Assembly: GCA_002418835.1 (NCBI GenBank) | Contig: DIEX01000027.1 | Span: 45,751-109,750 of the forward strand | Reading direction: 5' to 3' | Source of the DNA: Spirochaetia bacterium UBA5763 | Lineage (GTDB): Bacteria > Spirochaetota > UBA4802 > UBA5550 | Length of the DNA: 64,000 bases | Program-made: the position numbers and the translations under genes | Part shown: one piece after another, positions 35,895 to 45,187 of the stretch | Position numbering within the stretch: the first letter of the stretch is position 1 | Layout of the letters: each line of letters begins with the position of its first letter | Notes under the pieces: model-generated | The model's database searches: none | Told to the model about the DNA's origin: nothing | Seen by the model: the letters and a program-made list of their open reading frames with translations, nothing else

Positions 35895-37238
35895 TTAATC
35901 CTCTTTATTGCTTCTTGTCCAGATCTTCATCTTTTGAGCTTCTGCGATGAGTTCCTCTCTGAAATCCGGGTGCGCAATCTTAATAAGAGCATCTGCACGC
36001 TGCCAGGTGGATTTTCCTTTCATCATTGCAGAGCCATACTCTGTAACAATATAATGAGATATTGATCTTGGAACAGTAACTATTGCTCCGGGCTTAAGAG
36101 TGGGTACTATCCTCGATCTCACACTGCCGTCTTTCTCGGTATAGGTTGAAGTCATAGAGATAATCCCTTTCCCGCCGGTTGAATTAAACGCGCCGAAAAT
36201 AAAATCCAGCTGTCCCCCTGTTCCTGATACGTGCCTCCAGCCCGCTGATTCAGAACAAATCTGGCTGAAGAGATCCACTTCCACCGCATTATTAATCGCT
36301 ATCACTTTAGGATTAAGAGCGATAATCCTGGGATCATTTACATAATATACCGGATATGACGCACATGTGGGATTGAGATGCAGAAAATCATAAAGCTTCT
36401 TTGTCCCCATGGCGAAAGTATATGTCATTTTGAAATGATCAATTTTTTTCTGGCTTCCGGTAATCTTACCTGCTTCATAAAGATCCACACATGAATCAAC
36501 AAGCATCTCAGTATGCATACCGATATTTTTCAGATCACTCTCAGCAATAAGCTGACCCATAAGGTTGGGGAGAGCACCAATACCAAGCTGCAGCGTAGCC
36601 CCATCCTCAATCTCTTTCATTATATGTTCAGCGATCTCCCTGTCTATTTCGCGCGGCGGGGAGGGGGGAACCTCCACAAGGGGATGGTCATCTCCTTCAA
36701 CAATATAATCAACGCTGGATATATGAATTGATTCAAAATTCCCCCCAAGACAATAAGGGACATTTTTATTCACCTCAACTACGACCTTCTTTGCCTTGCT
36801 GAGGTGCGCCCCGGTAATTGAGTTGGCAAGCCCGAAGTTAAAATAGCCGCTGTCATCCATTGGAGCAGCAGTTATAAAGGCCACATCCGGTTTCAGGTAT
36901 TTCCTTATTATCCTGGGAACCTGGTGATAGGTGATGGGTATATAATTACATCTGTTGTTATCATGAAGCTTCCGTGAAATTCCTCCAAAGTGGTAGTCAT
37001 TTACTATTGCATGTTTACCTTCCGGATCTTTCTCAACGACTTTCGGCAGTCTGGTAAAACAGGTCCCTCTTATCTCAACATCCTTCAGTTCCTCAATTCT
37101 GTCAGCAAGCGCGCTGTCCAGCGCCCAGGGGAAGAGCACGAACTCCCCGTAAAAAACATTATTCCCAGATTCAACAACCTTAACGGCTTTCTCTGCTGTT
37201 GTCAGTTTTGTTCTGTATTCGTTCATAAATCGGCTCAT
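35895..37238 (-). CDS. Acetyl-CoA hydrolase/transferase family protein, copy 2
   Basis: The 447-residue protein belongs to the CoA-transferase family I group that includes 4-hydroxybutyrate and succinyl-CoA:acetate CoA-transferases. Visible are AAPMDDSGYFNFGLANS, NVPYCLGGNFESIHIS, the glycine loop LQLGIGALPN, and EVDLFSQICSESAGWRHVSG with the usual catalytic Glu. I start at the ATG at 37238, which has AGAGGTGAAT upstream and gives the same length as the neighbour copy; an earlier ATG adds 13 residues. It is the second of two tandem copies, separated by a hairpin, under the TetR gene. Confidence 0.9.
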   Translation of the reverse strand: MSRFMNEYRTKLTTAEKAVKVVESGNNVFYGEFVLFPWALDSALADRIEELKDVEIRGTCFTRLPKVVEKDPEGKHAIVNDYHFGGISRKLHDNNRCNYIPITYHQVPRIIRKYLKPDVAFITAAPMDDSGYFNFGLANSITGAHLSKAKKVVVEVNKNVPYCLGGNFESIHISSVDYIVEGDDHPLVEVPPSPPREIDREIAEHIMKEIEDGATLQLGIGALPNLMGQLIAESDLKNIGMHTEMLVDSCVDLYEAGKITGSQKKIDHFKMTYTFAMGTKKLYDFLHLNPTCASYPVYYVNDPRIIALNPKVIAINNAVEVDLFSQICSESAGWRHVSGTGGQLDFIFGAFNSTGGKGIISMTSTYTEKDGSVRSRIVPTLKPGAIVTVPRSISHYIVTEYGSAMMKGKSTWQRADALIKIAHPDFREELIAEAQKMKIWTRSNKED

Positions 37239-37297
37239 ATTCACCTCTGGAAAAATTTTTCTTTTTCCCCTATCCATAGCTTTATATCTTTTTTTTA

Positions 37298-37333
37298 AGC
37301 CCCGGTGAAGCTTTTAACAGCATCACCGGGGCT
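37298..37333 (-). terminator. Hairpin between the two CoA-transferase genes
   Basis: AGCCCCGGTGA and TCACCGGGGCT form a perfect 11-bp stem with a 14-nt loop. On the minus strand an A run and not a U run follows it, so it is a poor intrinsic terminator. It may stabilise or process the mRNA between the paralogous genes, making the downstream gene weaker. Confidence 0.55.
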
Positions 37334-37377
37334 ATATAACCAGGGTAGAAACATTTTATTTTCTTAATAACTGCTCT

Positions 37378-38721
37378 CTATTTTATTTTATTGCTTCTTA
37401 CCCATAAGTTCATTTTTTGTGCTTCTTTCACGAGCTCATCCCTGAAGTCAGGATGGGCTATATCAATTAATGCTTCCGCCCGTTCCCATGTTGACATTCC
37501 TTTCATAAATGCTATCCCGTATTCAGTTACAACATACTGTACAATTGATCTGGGTGTTGTAACTACAGTACCCGGTGCCAGGGTAGGAACAATTCTTGAT
37601 TTAAGCTTGCCTTCTCCATCCACATAGGTTGAGCTCAGTGCAATAATACCTTTCCCGCCGCTTGAATTAAACGCGCCGAAGATAAAATCAAGCTGTCCCC
37701 CTGTGCCGGATATATGCCTTGAACCTACAGACTCTGATGATACCTGGCTCAGGATATCCACTTCAATCGCATTATTGATTGCCATAACCTTCGGATTGAC
37801 GCAGATAATACGCGGATCATTTATATAGTTTACCGGGTATGACGCACATGTCGGGTTCTGATCAAGGAAATCATAAAGCTTCTTTGTCCCCAAAGCAAAA
37901 GTGTAGGACATCTTGAAATGATCTATAGACTTCTTCCTTCCGGTAAACTTCCCTGCACGGTAAAGATCCACGCAACAGTCTGTCATCATCTCTGAATGAA
38001 ATCCGAGATCTTTCAGATCACTCTCGGCGATCATTTTCCCGACGATGTTCGGAAGTCCCCCGATACCGAACTGCAATGTTGCGCCATCCTCAATCTCATT
38101 CATTATTATTTTCGCAATTTTAATCTCAACTTCTTCTTCAGGAATAGGGGGTACCTGAACCAAAGGCTTATTCTTACCCTCAATTATATAATCCACATTC
38201 GATATATGGACAGACTCAAAATTTCCGCCAAGACAGTATGGCACATTTTCATTAACTTCAACTATGACCTTTTTCGCCTTGCTCATATATGCGCCGCAGA
38301 CAGAATTTGAAATCCCGAAATTGAAATAACCGTTTTTATCCATTGGTGCAGCCATAACAACCGCTACATCAGTATGCTGGTACTTTCTTATTATTCTCGG
38401 GCCCTGATGGTATGTAACAGGTATATAGCTGCTGAGCCCCATGGGGTGCAATTTTCTCGATGCTACACCGAAATGCCAGTCCTGCATTTTAATATGCTTC
38501 TTTTCCGGATCTTTTAGAACCATTTTCGGAGCAGCCGTATAACATACGCTTCTCAGGTAAAGGTCATTCAGCTCATCAATCCTCTCCGCAAGCGCTTCAT
38601 CAAAAGCCTCAGGAAAAAGTGTAAATTCACTGTAATAGATATAATCCCCCGAATTGACTATCCCCGCAGCCTCTGCCGGAGTAATCAGTTTAGACCTGTA
38701 ATCCTCCATAAATAAACTCAT
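37378..38721 (-). CDS. Acetyl-CoA hydrolase/transferase family protein, copy 1
   Basis: This 447-residue protein is colinear with the copy just downstream along its full length (compare AAPMDKNGYFNFGISNS and EVDILSQVSSESVGSRHISG). It has the same CoA-transferase signatures and glycine loop LQFGIGGLPN. The pair looks like a tandem duplication with later divergence, perhaps to two acyl-CoA substrates. It follows the TetR regulator by 40 nt. Confidence 0.9.
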   Translation of the reverse strand: MSLFMEDYRSKLITPAEAAGIVNSGDYIYYSEFTLFPEAFDEALAERIDELNDLYLRSVCYTAAPKMVLKDPEKKHIKMQDWHFGVASRKLHPMGLSSYIPVTYHQGPRIIRKYQHTDVAVVMAAPMDKNGYFNFGISNSVCGAYMSKAKKVIVEVNENVPYCLGGNFESVHISNVDYIIEGKNKPLVQVPPIPEEEVEIKIAKIIMNEIEDGATLQFGIGGLPNIVGKMIAESDLKDLGFHSEMMTDCCVDLYRAGKFTGRKKSIDHFKMSYTFALGTKKLYDFLDQNPTCASYPVNYINDPRIICVNPKVMAINNAIEVDILSQVSSESVGSRHISGTGGQLDFIFGAFNSSGGKGIIALSSTYVDGEGKLKSRIVPTLAPGTVVTTPRSIVQYVVTEYGIAFMKGMSTWERAEALIDIAHPDFRDELVKEAQKMNLWVRSNKIK

Positions 38722-38761
38722 AAACTTTCCTCTTTATCTGTTAATATAATATTTTTATTTG

Positions 38762-39418
38762 CTATTTCAAAACAATAGATCCGGAAAAAAGATCCACTGC
38801 TGTATCAATTATAGCTTCAAGTTTATGCTCCTCATTACCCCCCTGCAATCTTGCGTCATGGAGCTGGATTATCCCGAAAATTGAACCAAGAAGCACCTCG
38901 GTAAATGAATAACGGTCGAAGTCTCTCATTATTCCCTGCTTTACAGCATTATCATAAAGACTTCTCATTTCACCTGTCACGGCTCTTGAAAGAATTCTGA
39001 TTGTGCTGTCTATTTTCTTATCAATTGTCCACAACTTACCTGCCTGCTGGAAAAGCTCCCCGATCCTGAAAAGCTCAGGATTCTTATTATAATTTTTTAA
39101 GAATACATTCATAACATTGCGGAGCAGTTTTTCACCTGAACTATACATGTTCAACTGCAGCTGAACATTGATCTCTTCAATATTATGCAGCCATTCCTGA
39201 AGTTCGGGTATTAAAAGGGAAAAATAGAGATCCTCTTTTGTGGGGAAAAATTTATAAATGGTAGGTTTGCTTATTCCAGCTTCATATGCAATTTCATCCA
39301 TGGTAGTCTTTAAAAAACCTTTTGTAAAAAAAACCTTTCCGGCAGCCGTAAGTATTTCATCTGCCCGCTGTTCCCGTTCTCTCAGCTTTCTATCTCTCAA
39401 CTTATTTTTTTTATACAT
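38762..39418 (-). CDS. TetR-family transcriptional regulator
   Basis: The 218-residue protein has the N-terminal helix-turn-helix typical of TetR: EILTAAGKVFFTKGF, TTMDEIAYEAGISKPTIYKF and FPTKEDLYFSLL, followed by a helical ligand domain. The N-terminal 17 residues are unusually basic. It lies at the head of the two CoA-transferase genes and a 19-bp palindrome lies 20 nt upstream of its start, so it probably represses itself and the whole operon, likely in response to an acyl-CoA or fatty acid. Confidence 0.92.
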   Translation of the reverse strand: MYKKNKLRDRKLREREQRADEILTAAGKVFFTKGFLKTTMDEIAYEAGISKPTIYKFFPTKEDLYFSLLIPELQEWLHNIEEINVQLQLNMYSSGEKLLRNVMNVFLKNYNKNPELFRIGELFQQAGKLWTIDKKIDSTIRILSRAVTGEMRSLYDNAVKQGIMRDFDRYSFTEVLLGSIFGIIQLHDARLQGGNEEHKLEAIIDTAVDLFSGSIVLK

Positions 39419-39437
39419 AAATATATACTCATATTTT

Positions 39438-39456
39438 ATGTTACTGTCAGTAACAT
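39438..39456. promoter_or_regulatory. Palindromic operator upstream of the TetR gene
   Basis: ATGTTACTG and CAGTAACAT are perfect 9-bp arms around a single T. The form TTACTG-N-CAGTAA is like operators bound by TetR dimers. It lies 20 nt upstream of the TetR start codon, so it could overlap the promoter. Confidence 0.75.
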
Positions 39457-39599
39457 TTTTAACTAATAGTAACTTTTTATACTAATGGTTAAATAGTCAA
39501 GCATAAAGGGAGCTTTAAGCTTCAAAAACCCGGGAGAACGTAATGCTTTAAAATAAACTATATGGCAGGTTAATTCAAATGATTGCTTTATAAAACTTT

Positions 39600-41468
39600 T
39601 TACCCTTCACTAAATTCTACTGTGTAGGAAACGCCGTTTTCAGTTTTAAGAGAGTATTTGCCGCGAAGCTGTTTTATCAGCGCATCAATAAGCTGAAATC
39701 CGAGATTTCCGTTCAGAGGGAAAACAACATTACCCGGTAGCCCGCTGCCATTGTCAGATACTATAAGAGTACAGTTTTTATTCTCTTCGGTACGATGCAG
39801 GGAAACAGAAATGTCGCCGTTTTCGCGACATATGAAAGTATGTTTAAATGAATTGGAGAGTATCTCATTAATAAGCTGTGCCAGCGGAATTGCTGTACTA
39901 ATTCCTATATTGATATCAGAAACATCAAGAGACACTCTTACCTTCTGCCTGTCTATCCTGTATGAGCTCATAAGCATTGTAACAAGGGTCTGTATATAAT
40001 TCTGAAAATTAATAGAGCTGAAATCGCTTGAATTATAAAGGCGTTCCTGAACTAGAGACATGGCCCTGACGCGGTTCTGGGAGTCAACAAGTACTGACCT
40101 GATATTTTCATCTGTCTGACGTGAGGCCTGAAGGCTGATTAGACTTGTTATTACCTGCATGTTATTTTTAACCCTGTGGTGGACCTCGCGGATAAGATGC
40201 TCCTTCTCAAGGATTGTCTTTTTCAGGCTTGCCTCATAATCAGCACGACTAAGAGCTATCCCTATACTCTGTACAACTCCCCTGTAGTAAGCAATGAGCT
40301 CGCTGTTAAAAAAATTATCGCTTGAATCAAAAAGAATAAAAAACCCGAGAAGCCCCCCATCGTCTGAGAAGGGTATAACTGCTGATGATCTGAATTTCCC
40401 TTCGCTTAAACATCTGCACATTGACAGACCCTCTGCTTCAGCAAGCTGCTCCAGATCATTGGACCAGAAAAGTGCGGCATCATCTGCTTTTCCCTTTTCA
40501 TTTTTATTATAGATATCAAAAGCGCGGCAGCAGAGACATAATGTTTCAGGTTTAACATGTTGCTCATTAATAAGTGAGCACCCCGATTTTATCTTTTCCG
40601 GAAGAGTTTCATCAGTCGTTTTTATATCATGAAGCATAAACTTCCCTTCTGAATACAGCATTATTCCCAGCGCCTCCACGCCTGTGCTGTGTTTCACAAG
40701 GCTGAGTATCTCCTTAATACCGTCGCTGCCTGACTGCTGTTTATTCAGAAGCTCGAGTACATCAATGGCAAGTTTCTGCCGCTCAACAGCTGTTTTAAGA
40801 TTCTCCTCAATTTTCTTCTGCTCTGTCATATCCCAGAGAGTAAGCACGGCATCAGCAGAAAAATCAACGGAGGAGACAGGGGAGAGATTTATACTGAAGA
40901 ACCCGGTTGATGAACCGGGAATTTTTATATATGAAGTAAAGGTTATCCCCTCTTTTTCAAAGCATGCTTCCAGAGAATTTTTAAACCGGGAAAAATCTTC
41001 TCCTGACATCAGCCCCTTGAAAAGGTTTATATCCGGCTCAATACCGGGGAAGAGCCCGGAAAATTTTTCATTTCGGAGAATAATCTCCCCCCCCCTGTTT
41101 AAAATGGCTACAGGTTCACGCATGGAGAAAATTATCTGTCTGTATTTAGTGAGGTTGAAAAGCCTCAATTGTCCGATTCTGAGATAAGCAACTGTAAAAC
41201 CCACTACAAGAAAAATCATCCCCCGCACAGCATCGTGCAGAATCAAGCCTGTATCACCGGCATAAAAATCAGAAATTATTAAAGCGGCAGAAAGATACAA
41301 TACGACATAACCCGACCTGTAATGCCACCAGAATGCTGCTAAAATTATGGGGATATAAAAAAGGTGAGTAAAAATAATCTCATGGCGATGAACAATTCTG
41401 AAATACCAGATCAGCAGAGTGCTGATCACAAGAAGTAATATTATTACTGGAATCCTTGCTCTTTTCAT
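39600..41468 (-). CDS. Membrane sensor histidine kinase (HisKA_2 type)
   Basis: The 622-residue kinase has about four N-terminal membrane helices (residues 7-95), a PAS domain (about 108-220), a GAF-like domain (about 235-405), then a HisKA_2 dimerisation domain with the phosphorylated histidine in REVHHRVKNNMQVITSLIS, and a C-terminal ATPase domain with LINEILSNSFKHTF (N box) and SDNGSGLP. HisKA_2 kinases often lack a paired regulator. Nearby STAS-like and single-domain receiver genes may form a circuit with it. Its GAF domain contains several cysteines (LCLCCRAFD, CRC), possibly redox- or metal-sensitive. Confidence 0.92.
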   Translation of the reverse strand: MKRARIPVIILLLVISTLLIWYFRIVHRHEIIFTHLFYIPIILAAFWWHYRSGYVVLYLSAALIISDFYAGDTGLILHDAVRGMIFLVVGFTVAYLRIGQLRLFNLTKYRQIIFSMREPVAILNRGGEIILRNEKFSGLFPGIEPDINLFKGLMSGEDFSRFKNSLEACFEKEGITFTSYIKIPGSSTGFFSINLSPVSSVDFSADAVLTLWDMTEQKKIEENLKTAVERQKLAIDVLELLNKQQSGSDGIKEILSLVKHSTGVEALGIMLYSEGKFMLHDIKTTDETLPEKIKSGCSLINEQHVKPETLCLCCRAFDIYNKNEKGKADDAALFWSNDLEQLAEAEGLSMCRCLSEGKFRSSAVIPFSDDGGLLGFFILFDSSDNFFNSELIAYYRGVVQSIGIALSRADYEASLKKTILEKEHLIREVHHRVKNNMQVITSLISLQASRQTDENIRSVLVDSQNRVRAMSLVQERLYNSSDFSSINFQNYIQTLVTMLMSSYRIDRQKVRVSLDVSDINIGISTAIPLAQLINEILSNSFKHTFICRENGDISVSLHRTEENKNCTLIVSDNGSGLPGNVVFPLNGNLGFQLIDALIKQLRGKYSLKTENGVSYTVEFSEG

Positions 41469-41540
41469 TATTTTATGCCGCAGTTAATCTTACAGCATAA
41501 AATAAAACAGGTGTCAATTAAAAAGTTTGATATGAAAATT

Positions 41541-41804
41541 TTAGAATGCTACGGCAACATTGGTTTTGCTTTCAAGAAGATCCATTGTCTCTTTAGGAAT
41601 CCCTTTGTATATAATCTTCTTGTTATCAAGCATGGCGAATCTCTGGGCAATGCATATAGTCTTGATAAGGCCCGGTTCAAAACTATCCAGTCTTGAAAAA
41701 TCAAAAACAAGGTGGTTCTCATTACATCCGATACTCCTGACCCTGCGAAAGAACTCCGCACTTGTATCACACTCTACCGCTTCAAGGAAATCACACTTTA
41801 ACAT
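41541..41804 (-). CDS. Divergent STAS-like protein
   Basis: The 87-residue protein fits the STAS fold: a central strand HLVFDFSRLDSFEPGLIKTI, a helix, then the strand KKIIYKGIPKETMDLLES. The phosphorylatable serine region of anti-sigma antagonists (DSSG) reads DSFEPG, so a Ser at the site is present but the motif is not canonical. GGGGAGG lies 7 nt before the ATG. It lies between a histidine kinase and a receiver protein. Confidence 0.65.
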   Translation of the reverse strand: MLKCDFLEAVECDTSAEFFRRVRSIGCNENHLVFDFSRLDSFEPGLIKTICIAQRFAMLDNKKIIYKGIPKETMDLLESKTNVAVAF

Positions 41805-41819
41805 AACCCCCTCCCCGTT

Positions 41820-42179
41820 TTAGTTCATTCTTTTATAATCTATTATTGCGTTTGCAAGCTCATCAAAATCGTTAGACTTGTCAAAAAAGTAGTCAGCGCC
41901 GAACTCCCTGCATTTGCTGATATAGTAATTATCATAATAATTGGTCAGCATAGCTACCGGCATATAAGGGGATATTCTCTTAAGATTCTTCAGAATATCA
42001 ACGCCGCTTCTTCGATTTAGTTTTATATCAAGAACAACAAAATCCGGCTTTAATCCGCCGATTATGCTCCAGTCCTCGTCACCGGAAATGCCGAGCACAT
42101 TGAGTCCCTCAAATGCGGAAAGGAGCTTTATAAGCCTCTCCCTAATCATTGATGAATCGTCAACTATCAGCACTTTCAT
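41820..42179 (-). CDS. Single-domain response regulator (CheY-like)
   Basis: The 119-residue protein is a receiver domain only: VLIVDDSSMIRERLIKLL (acidic pocket), FVVLDIKLNRRSG (Asp acceptor near residue 54), VAMLTNYYDN (Thr), and FFDKSND (Lys). I start at 42179 (MKVLIVDD), which has GGAAG upstream; the ATG seven codons earlier would add an atypical N-terminus. It is placed next to the STAS-like gene and one of two histidine kinases, so it may act as a phosphate relay or chemotaxis-like output. Confidence 0.88.
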   Translation of the reverse strand: MKVLIVDDSSMIRERLIKLLSAFEGLNVLGISGDEDWSIIGGLKPDFVVLDIKLNRRSGVDILKNLKRISPYMPVAMLTNYYDNYYISKCREFGADYFFDKSNDFDELANAIIDYKRMN

Positions 42180-42355
42180 ATAATCTTCCGTTGATTGCAT
42201 GGTGAGTTTTTATCACAGAAGAAGATTTTACTCAATCGGACAAAGGATATTTATTTTACGGAAAAAGTCTCTTTTCAGGTAGGAGTGAGAGGGGCGAAAT
42301 GTTATACAATTCCCATTGCCACGTAGGACAAAGCCCTACAGGGATAAAACCTGTA

Positions 42356-42991
42356 TCACATATCCAGAAGGTTATTTTTTATTACATAGTGGGTCAGTTC
42401 CGAGTTGTTTTTCATATTCATTTTTTCAAGGAGTCTCTGTCTGTACGTGCTTATTGTTTTCACGCTGAGGAAAAGCTCCGATGCAATCTCTGAGACAGTT
42501 TTTCCTGAGGCAATCATGCACATAACCTGAAACTCCCTGTCTGTCAGCGATTCATGCGGCCTTGTAGTACCACCGCCTGCCAGTGTATCAGCAAGGGTTT
42601 CTGCCAGAGTGGAGCTGATATATTTACCACCGCTTACCACTTTCCTGATGGCATTAACCAGGTTCTCCGCTGCTGTCTCTTTCGTGAGGTAACCTGACGC
42701 ACCGGCTTTTATTGTTCTCACCGCGTACTGATCCTCAGCATGCATGCTGAGCACAATAATCGGAAGCTCAGGCTTCATTGCTTTTATATATTTTATTGCC
42801 TCGATTCCGCTTAAGCCTGACATCTTTAAATCGAGAAGTACCACGTCGTACTCATTCTTCTTAACCAGCTCGATTAGGTTTTCACCGTTGTTCGATTCAC
42901 CGGCAACTTCCATATCTGAGTCATCAGCGATAATCTGCTTAAGCCCGGCTCTGACTATCTCATGGTCATCCGCTATTACTATCCGTATCAT
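42356..42991 (-). CDS. NarL/LuxR-type response regulator
   Basis: The 211-residue protein has a receiver domain (IVIADDHEIVRAGLKQII, VVLLDLKMSG with acceptor Asp, VLSMHAED, GYLTKET) and a LuxR-type helix-turn-helix at the C-terminus (LTDREFQVMCMIASGKTVSE, ELFLSVKTISTYRQRLLEKM). It starts 12 nt after the HisKA_3 kinase ends, so the two form a classical pair, and it probably controls unlinked promoters. Confidence 0.95.
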   Translation of the reverse strand: MIRIVIADDHEIVRAGLKQIIADDSDMEVAGESNNGENLIELVKKNEYDVVLLDLKMSGLSGIEAIKYIKAMKPELPIIVLSMHAEDQYAVRTIKAGASGYLTKETAAENLVNAIRKVVSGGKYISSTLAETLADTLAGGGTTRPHESLTDREFQVMCMIASGKTVSEIASELFLSVKTISTYRQRLLEKMNMKNNSELTHYVIKNNLLDM

Positions 42992-43003
42992 AAAACTCTC
43001 CTG

Positions 43004-44422
43004 TCAGCCGGGGATAACAACCCTTATTGTTGTGCCTGAATTGCCATCTATAGTTAAGGTTCCGTTAAGGTTCTTGACCCTCTCTTTCATACCGATTATC
43101 CCGTAAGATCCCTTGGTCTTGAGATCCTGATCAGAAAAACCCTTGCCGTTGTCCTTTATCATCATTTCCACATTACCGTCATTCTTCTGAAGTGAGATTA
43201 TGACATTATCCGCGCATGAATGCTTCATTATATTCGTAAAAGATTCCTGAAAAATTCTGAAAAGGGCAACAGCTTTATCCTCCTGTAGATCCCCCACGTC
43301 ATCGCAGTCAACGCAGCAGTTAATCCCTGTACGCTTTTTAAACTCATCTGTCTGCCATTCGATTGCGGCAGGGAGCCCCAGGTCATCAAGAATTCCGGGA
43401 CGAAGCTGAGTAGAGAGCTTACGCACAGTACTGATTATATCATTGATTATGTTGTCCATAATCAGAATCTTTTCGCCAAGGTCGGTCTCTTCCGGTTTAA
43501 TCTTTTTACGGACCCAGGAGAGATCAAGCCTCAGTGCTGTAAGGGATTGTCCAAGTACGTCATGGATCTCCCTTGCAATATCTGTCCTCTCCTGCTCCCT
43601 GAGATTTTCGATATGAGCCGTAAGGTTTCTCAGTTCCTGTCTGGATCTCAGAAGCTCTTCAAAATAGAGCTTATACTGTGTAATATCCCTGATTATCCCC
43701 TGATAACCGTCACCACCCTGCCAGCCGTATTCATACTTCCTCACGGTAATCTGGACATCCAGCACCCTATCGCTTTTTGTCAGCATCCTGCATTCAAAAT
43801 TACTCACAGCCCCTTTGGTTCTTGCCAGCGCAATAATATTCTGATATTCATTCTGCTCTTTAAAAAACTCGTCGGCACTGTGGCCGATAATTTCACTTAT
43901 AGGGTAACCGAAGAGTTCCATCATTGAGGGATTAGCATCAATAATAACTGCATTTTCATCAGTTATAAAAATAGGGTCAAGAGACTGCTCAAAAAGAGTC
44001 CTGTACTTCATCTCGCTCTTTTTAAGAATCCTGTCCATATTGAATCTATGCAGGGCAATCTCTATGGATGTGTATAACTCCCGTTCCTGGATCGGTTTAA
44101 CAATATACCCGTAAGGCCCGGTGAGGTGTGCCCTCTCAAGGGATTTTTCATCTGAATGTGCGGTGAGATAAATAATAGGGACATCAAGAGTCTTATGAAT
44201 AACTTCAGCAGCGGCAATACCGTCAATATCACCGGAGAGCATAATATCCATGAGAACGAGATCCGGTTTGCTGTTTTTAACAAACTCAACACTCTCCTCC
44301 CCTGTATTAACAATACCGGCGACCTCATAACCGAGATTTTTAAGAATAAGCTCCAGATCAAGAGCTATGATAAGCTGATCTTCAACAATCAGAATCTTTT
44401 TTTTGGAGCGGGTTTTTCCCAT
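43004..44422 (-). CDS. Receiver-PAS-HisKA_3 histidine kinase
   Basis: The 472-residue kinase opens with a receiver domain (KILIVEDQLIIALDLELILK, PDLVLMDIMLSGDIDG with acceptor Asp, IIYLTAHSDE, GYIVKPI), followed by a PAS domain (about 138-255), the HisKA_3 helix with EQERTDIAREIHDVLGQSLT (phosphorylated His), and an ATPase domain (FRIFQESFTNIMKHS, IKDNGKGFSD, YGIIGMKERV). An N-terminal receiver lets another kinase modulate it. It is co-transcribed with the NarL-type regulator. It has no membrane helix, so the signal is cytoplasmic. Confidence 0.94.
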   Translation of the reverse strand: MGKTRSKKKILIVEDQLIIALDLELILKNLGYEVAGIVNTGEESVEFVKNSKPDLVLMDIMLSGDIDGIAAAEVIHKTLDVPIIYLTAHSDEKSLERAHLTGPYGYIVKPIQERELYTSIEIALHRFNMDRILKKSEMKYRTLFEQSLDPIFITDENAVIIDANPSMMELFGYPISEIIGHSADEFFKEQNEYQNIIALARTKGAVSNFECRMLTKSDRVLDVQITVRKYEYGWQGGDGYQGIIRDITQYKLYFEELLRSRQELRNLTAHIENLREQERTDIAREIHDVLGQSLTALRLDLSWVRKKIKPEETDLGEKILIMDNIINDIISTVRKLSTQLRPGILDDLGLPAAIEWQTDEFKKRTGINCCVDCDDVGDLQEDKAVALFRIFQESFTNIMKHSCADNVIISLQKNDGNVEMMIKDNGKGFSDQDLKTKGSYGIIGMKERVKNLNGTLTIDGNSGTTIRVVIPG

Positions 44423-44617
44423 TGATAATTACAATCCTGCCTTAAAATCAGAAATATAATAAAATCCGGGTAACAACAGAATCAGAGTAAAAAACCGGTT
44501 TCTATATTTTACATATGCGAAGTTTTCGTCTGAATATTTTATTTTGACCCAGATTACTTAATATGTCAAGGCGGAACTTTAATTAATTGGCATGAATGGA
44601 ATGTTTTTTTAGAAATG

Positions 44618-45187
44618 TCATCCTGACATATCTTTTTTCATTTCTATATAGAGCCGTGCTGCTCCACTGTCAGGCTTTTTAATGAGTGAAAGGATAAACA
44701 GCAGATCCATAAACAGAATGGCAAAGGGTGAAAAAACAGATTCCACAAAAAAAATTCTGTAAAATGTGCTCAAGAGAGTATCATTAAGCTTAAATATTTT
44801 AAGATCAATAAACCTTGCATGCCTTGAGGCTTCGTAAAAAATTGACCCGCAGGTATTCAAAGCTGTTTTCTGTCCGAGGAAAGAACTCCAGAGAGCTCTC
44901 CCGCCGCCATGAGAAAGATCAGAAGGGAGCTGTTTGTTAATTGCCCAAAGGAGAGCCATGGAGAATTCTCTGGTCTTTTCATCAATTCCCCTGTCCCCCT
45001 GCATTGCCGCAAGATGAAATTTATGATAATCCAGAGATGCGCCGAGAATTTTTCTCCACCACCCTTTTCTGATTTTTCCATAAATATAAAGAAGAGTAAA
45101 AAAAACTACCCAGCAGCCCGTTTCATATAACTGCGGATAAATGGAATGTAAACTGTTTATATATTCAAAAATTAAACCGGAATTCAT
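44618..45187 (-). CDS. Unknown two-helix membrane protein
   Basis: The 189-residue protein has a membrane helix near residues 22-38 (CWVVFFTLLYIYG) and another near 152-168 (SPFAILFMDLLFILSLI), with a basic loop between. No family is recognised. The gene starts directly after the previous one (no gap), so the two are co-translated and probably work together. Confidence 0.6.
   Translation of the reverse strand: MNSGLIFEYINSLHSIYPQLYETGCWVVFFTLLYIYGKIRKGWWRKILGASLDYHKFHLAAMQGDRGIDEKTREFSMALLWAINKQLPSDLSHGGGRALWSSFLGQKTALNTCGSIFYEASRHARFIDLKIFKLNDTLLSTFYRIFFVESVFSPFAILFMDLLFILSLIKKPDSGAARLYIEMKKDMSG

Noticed and set aside
42300..42355. Terminator after the NarL-type regulator
   Set aside because: Two small hairpins of 5-6 bp are visible but neither has a U tract or enough stem.
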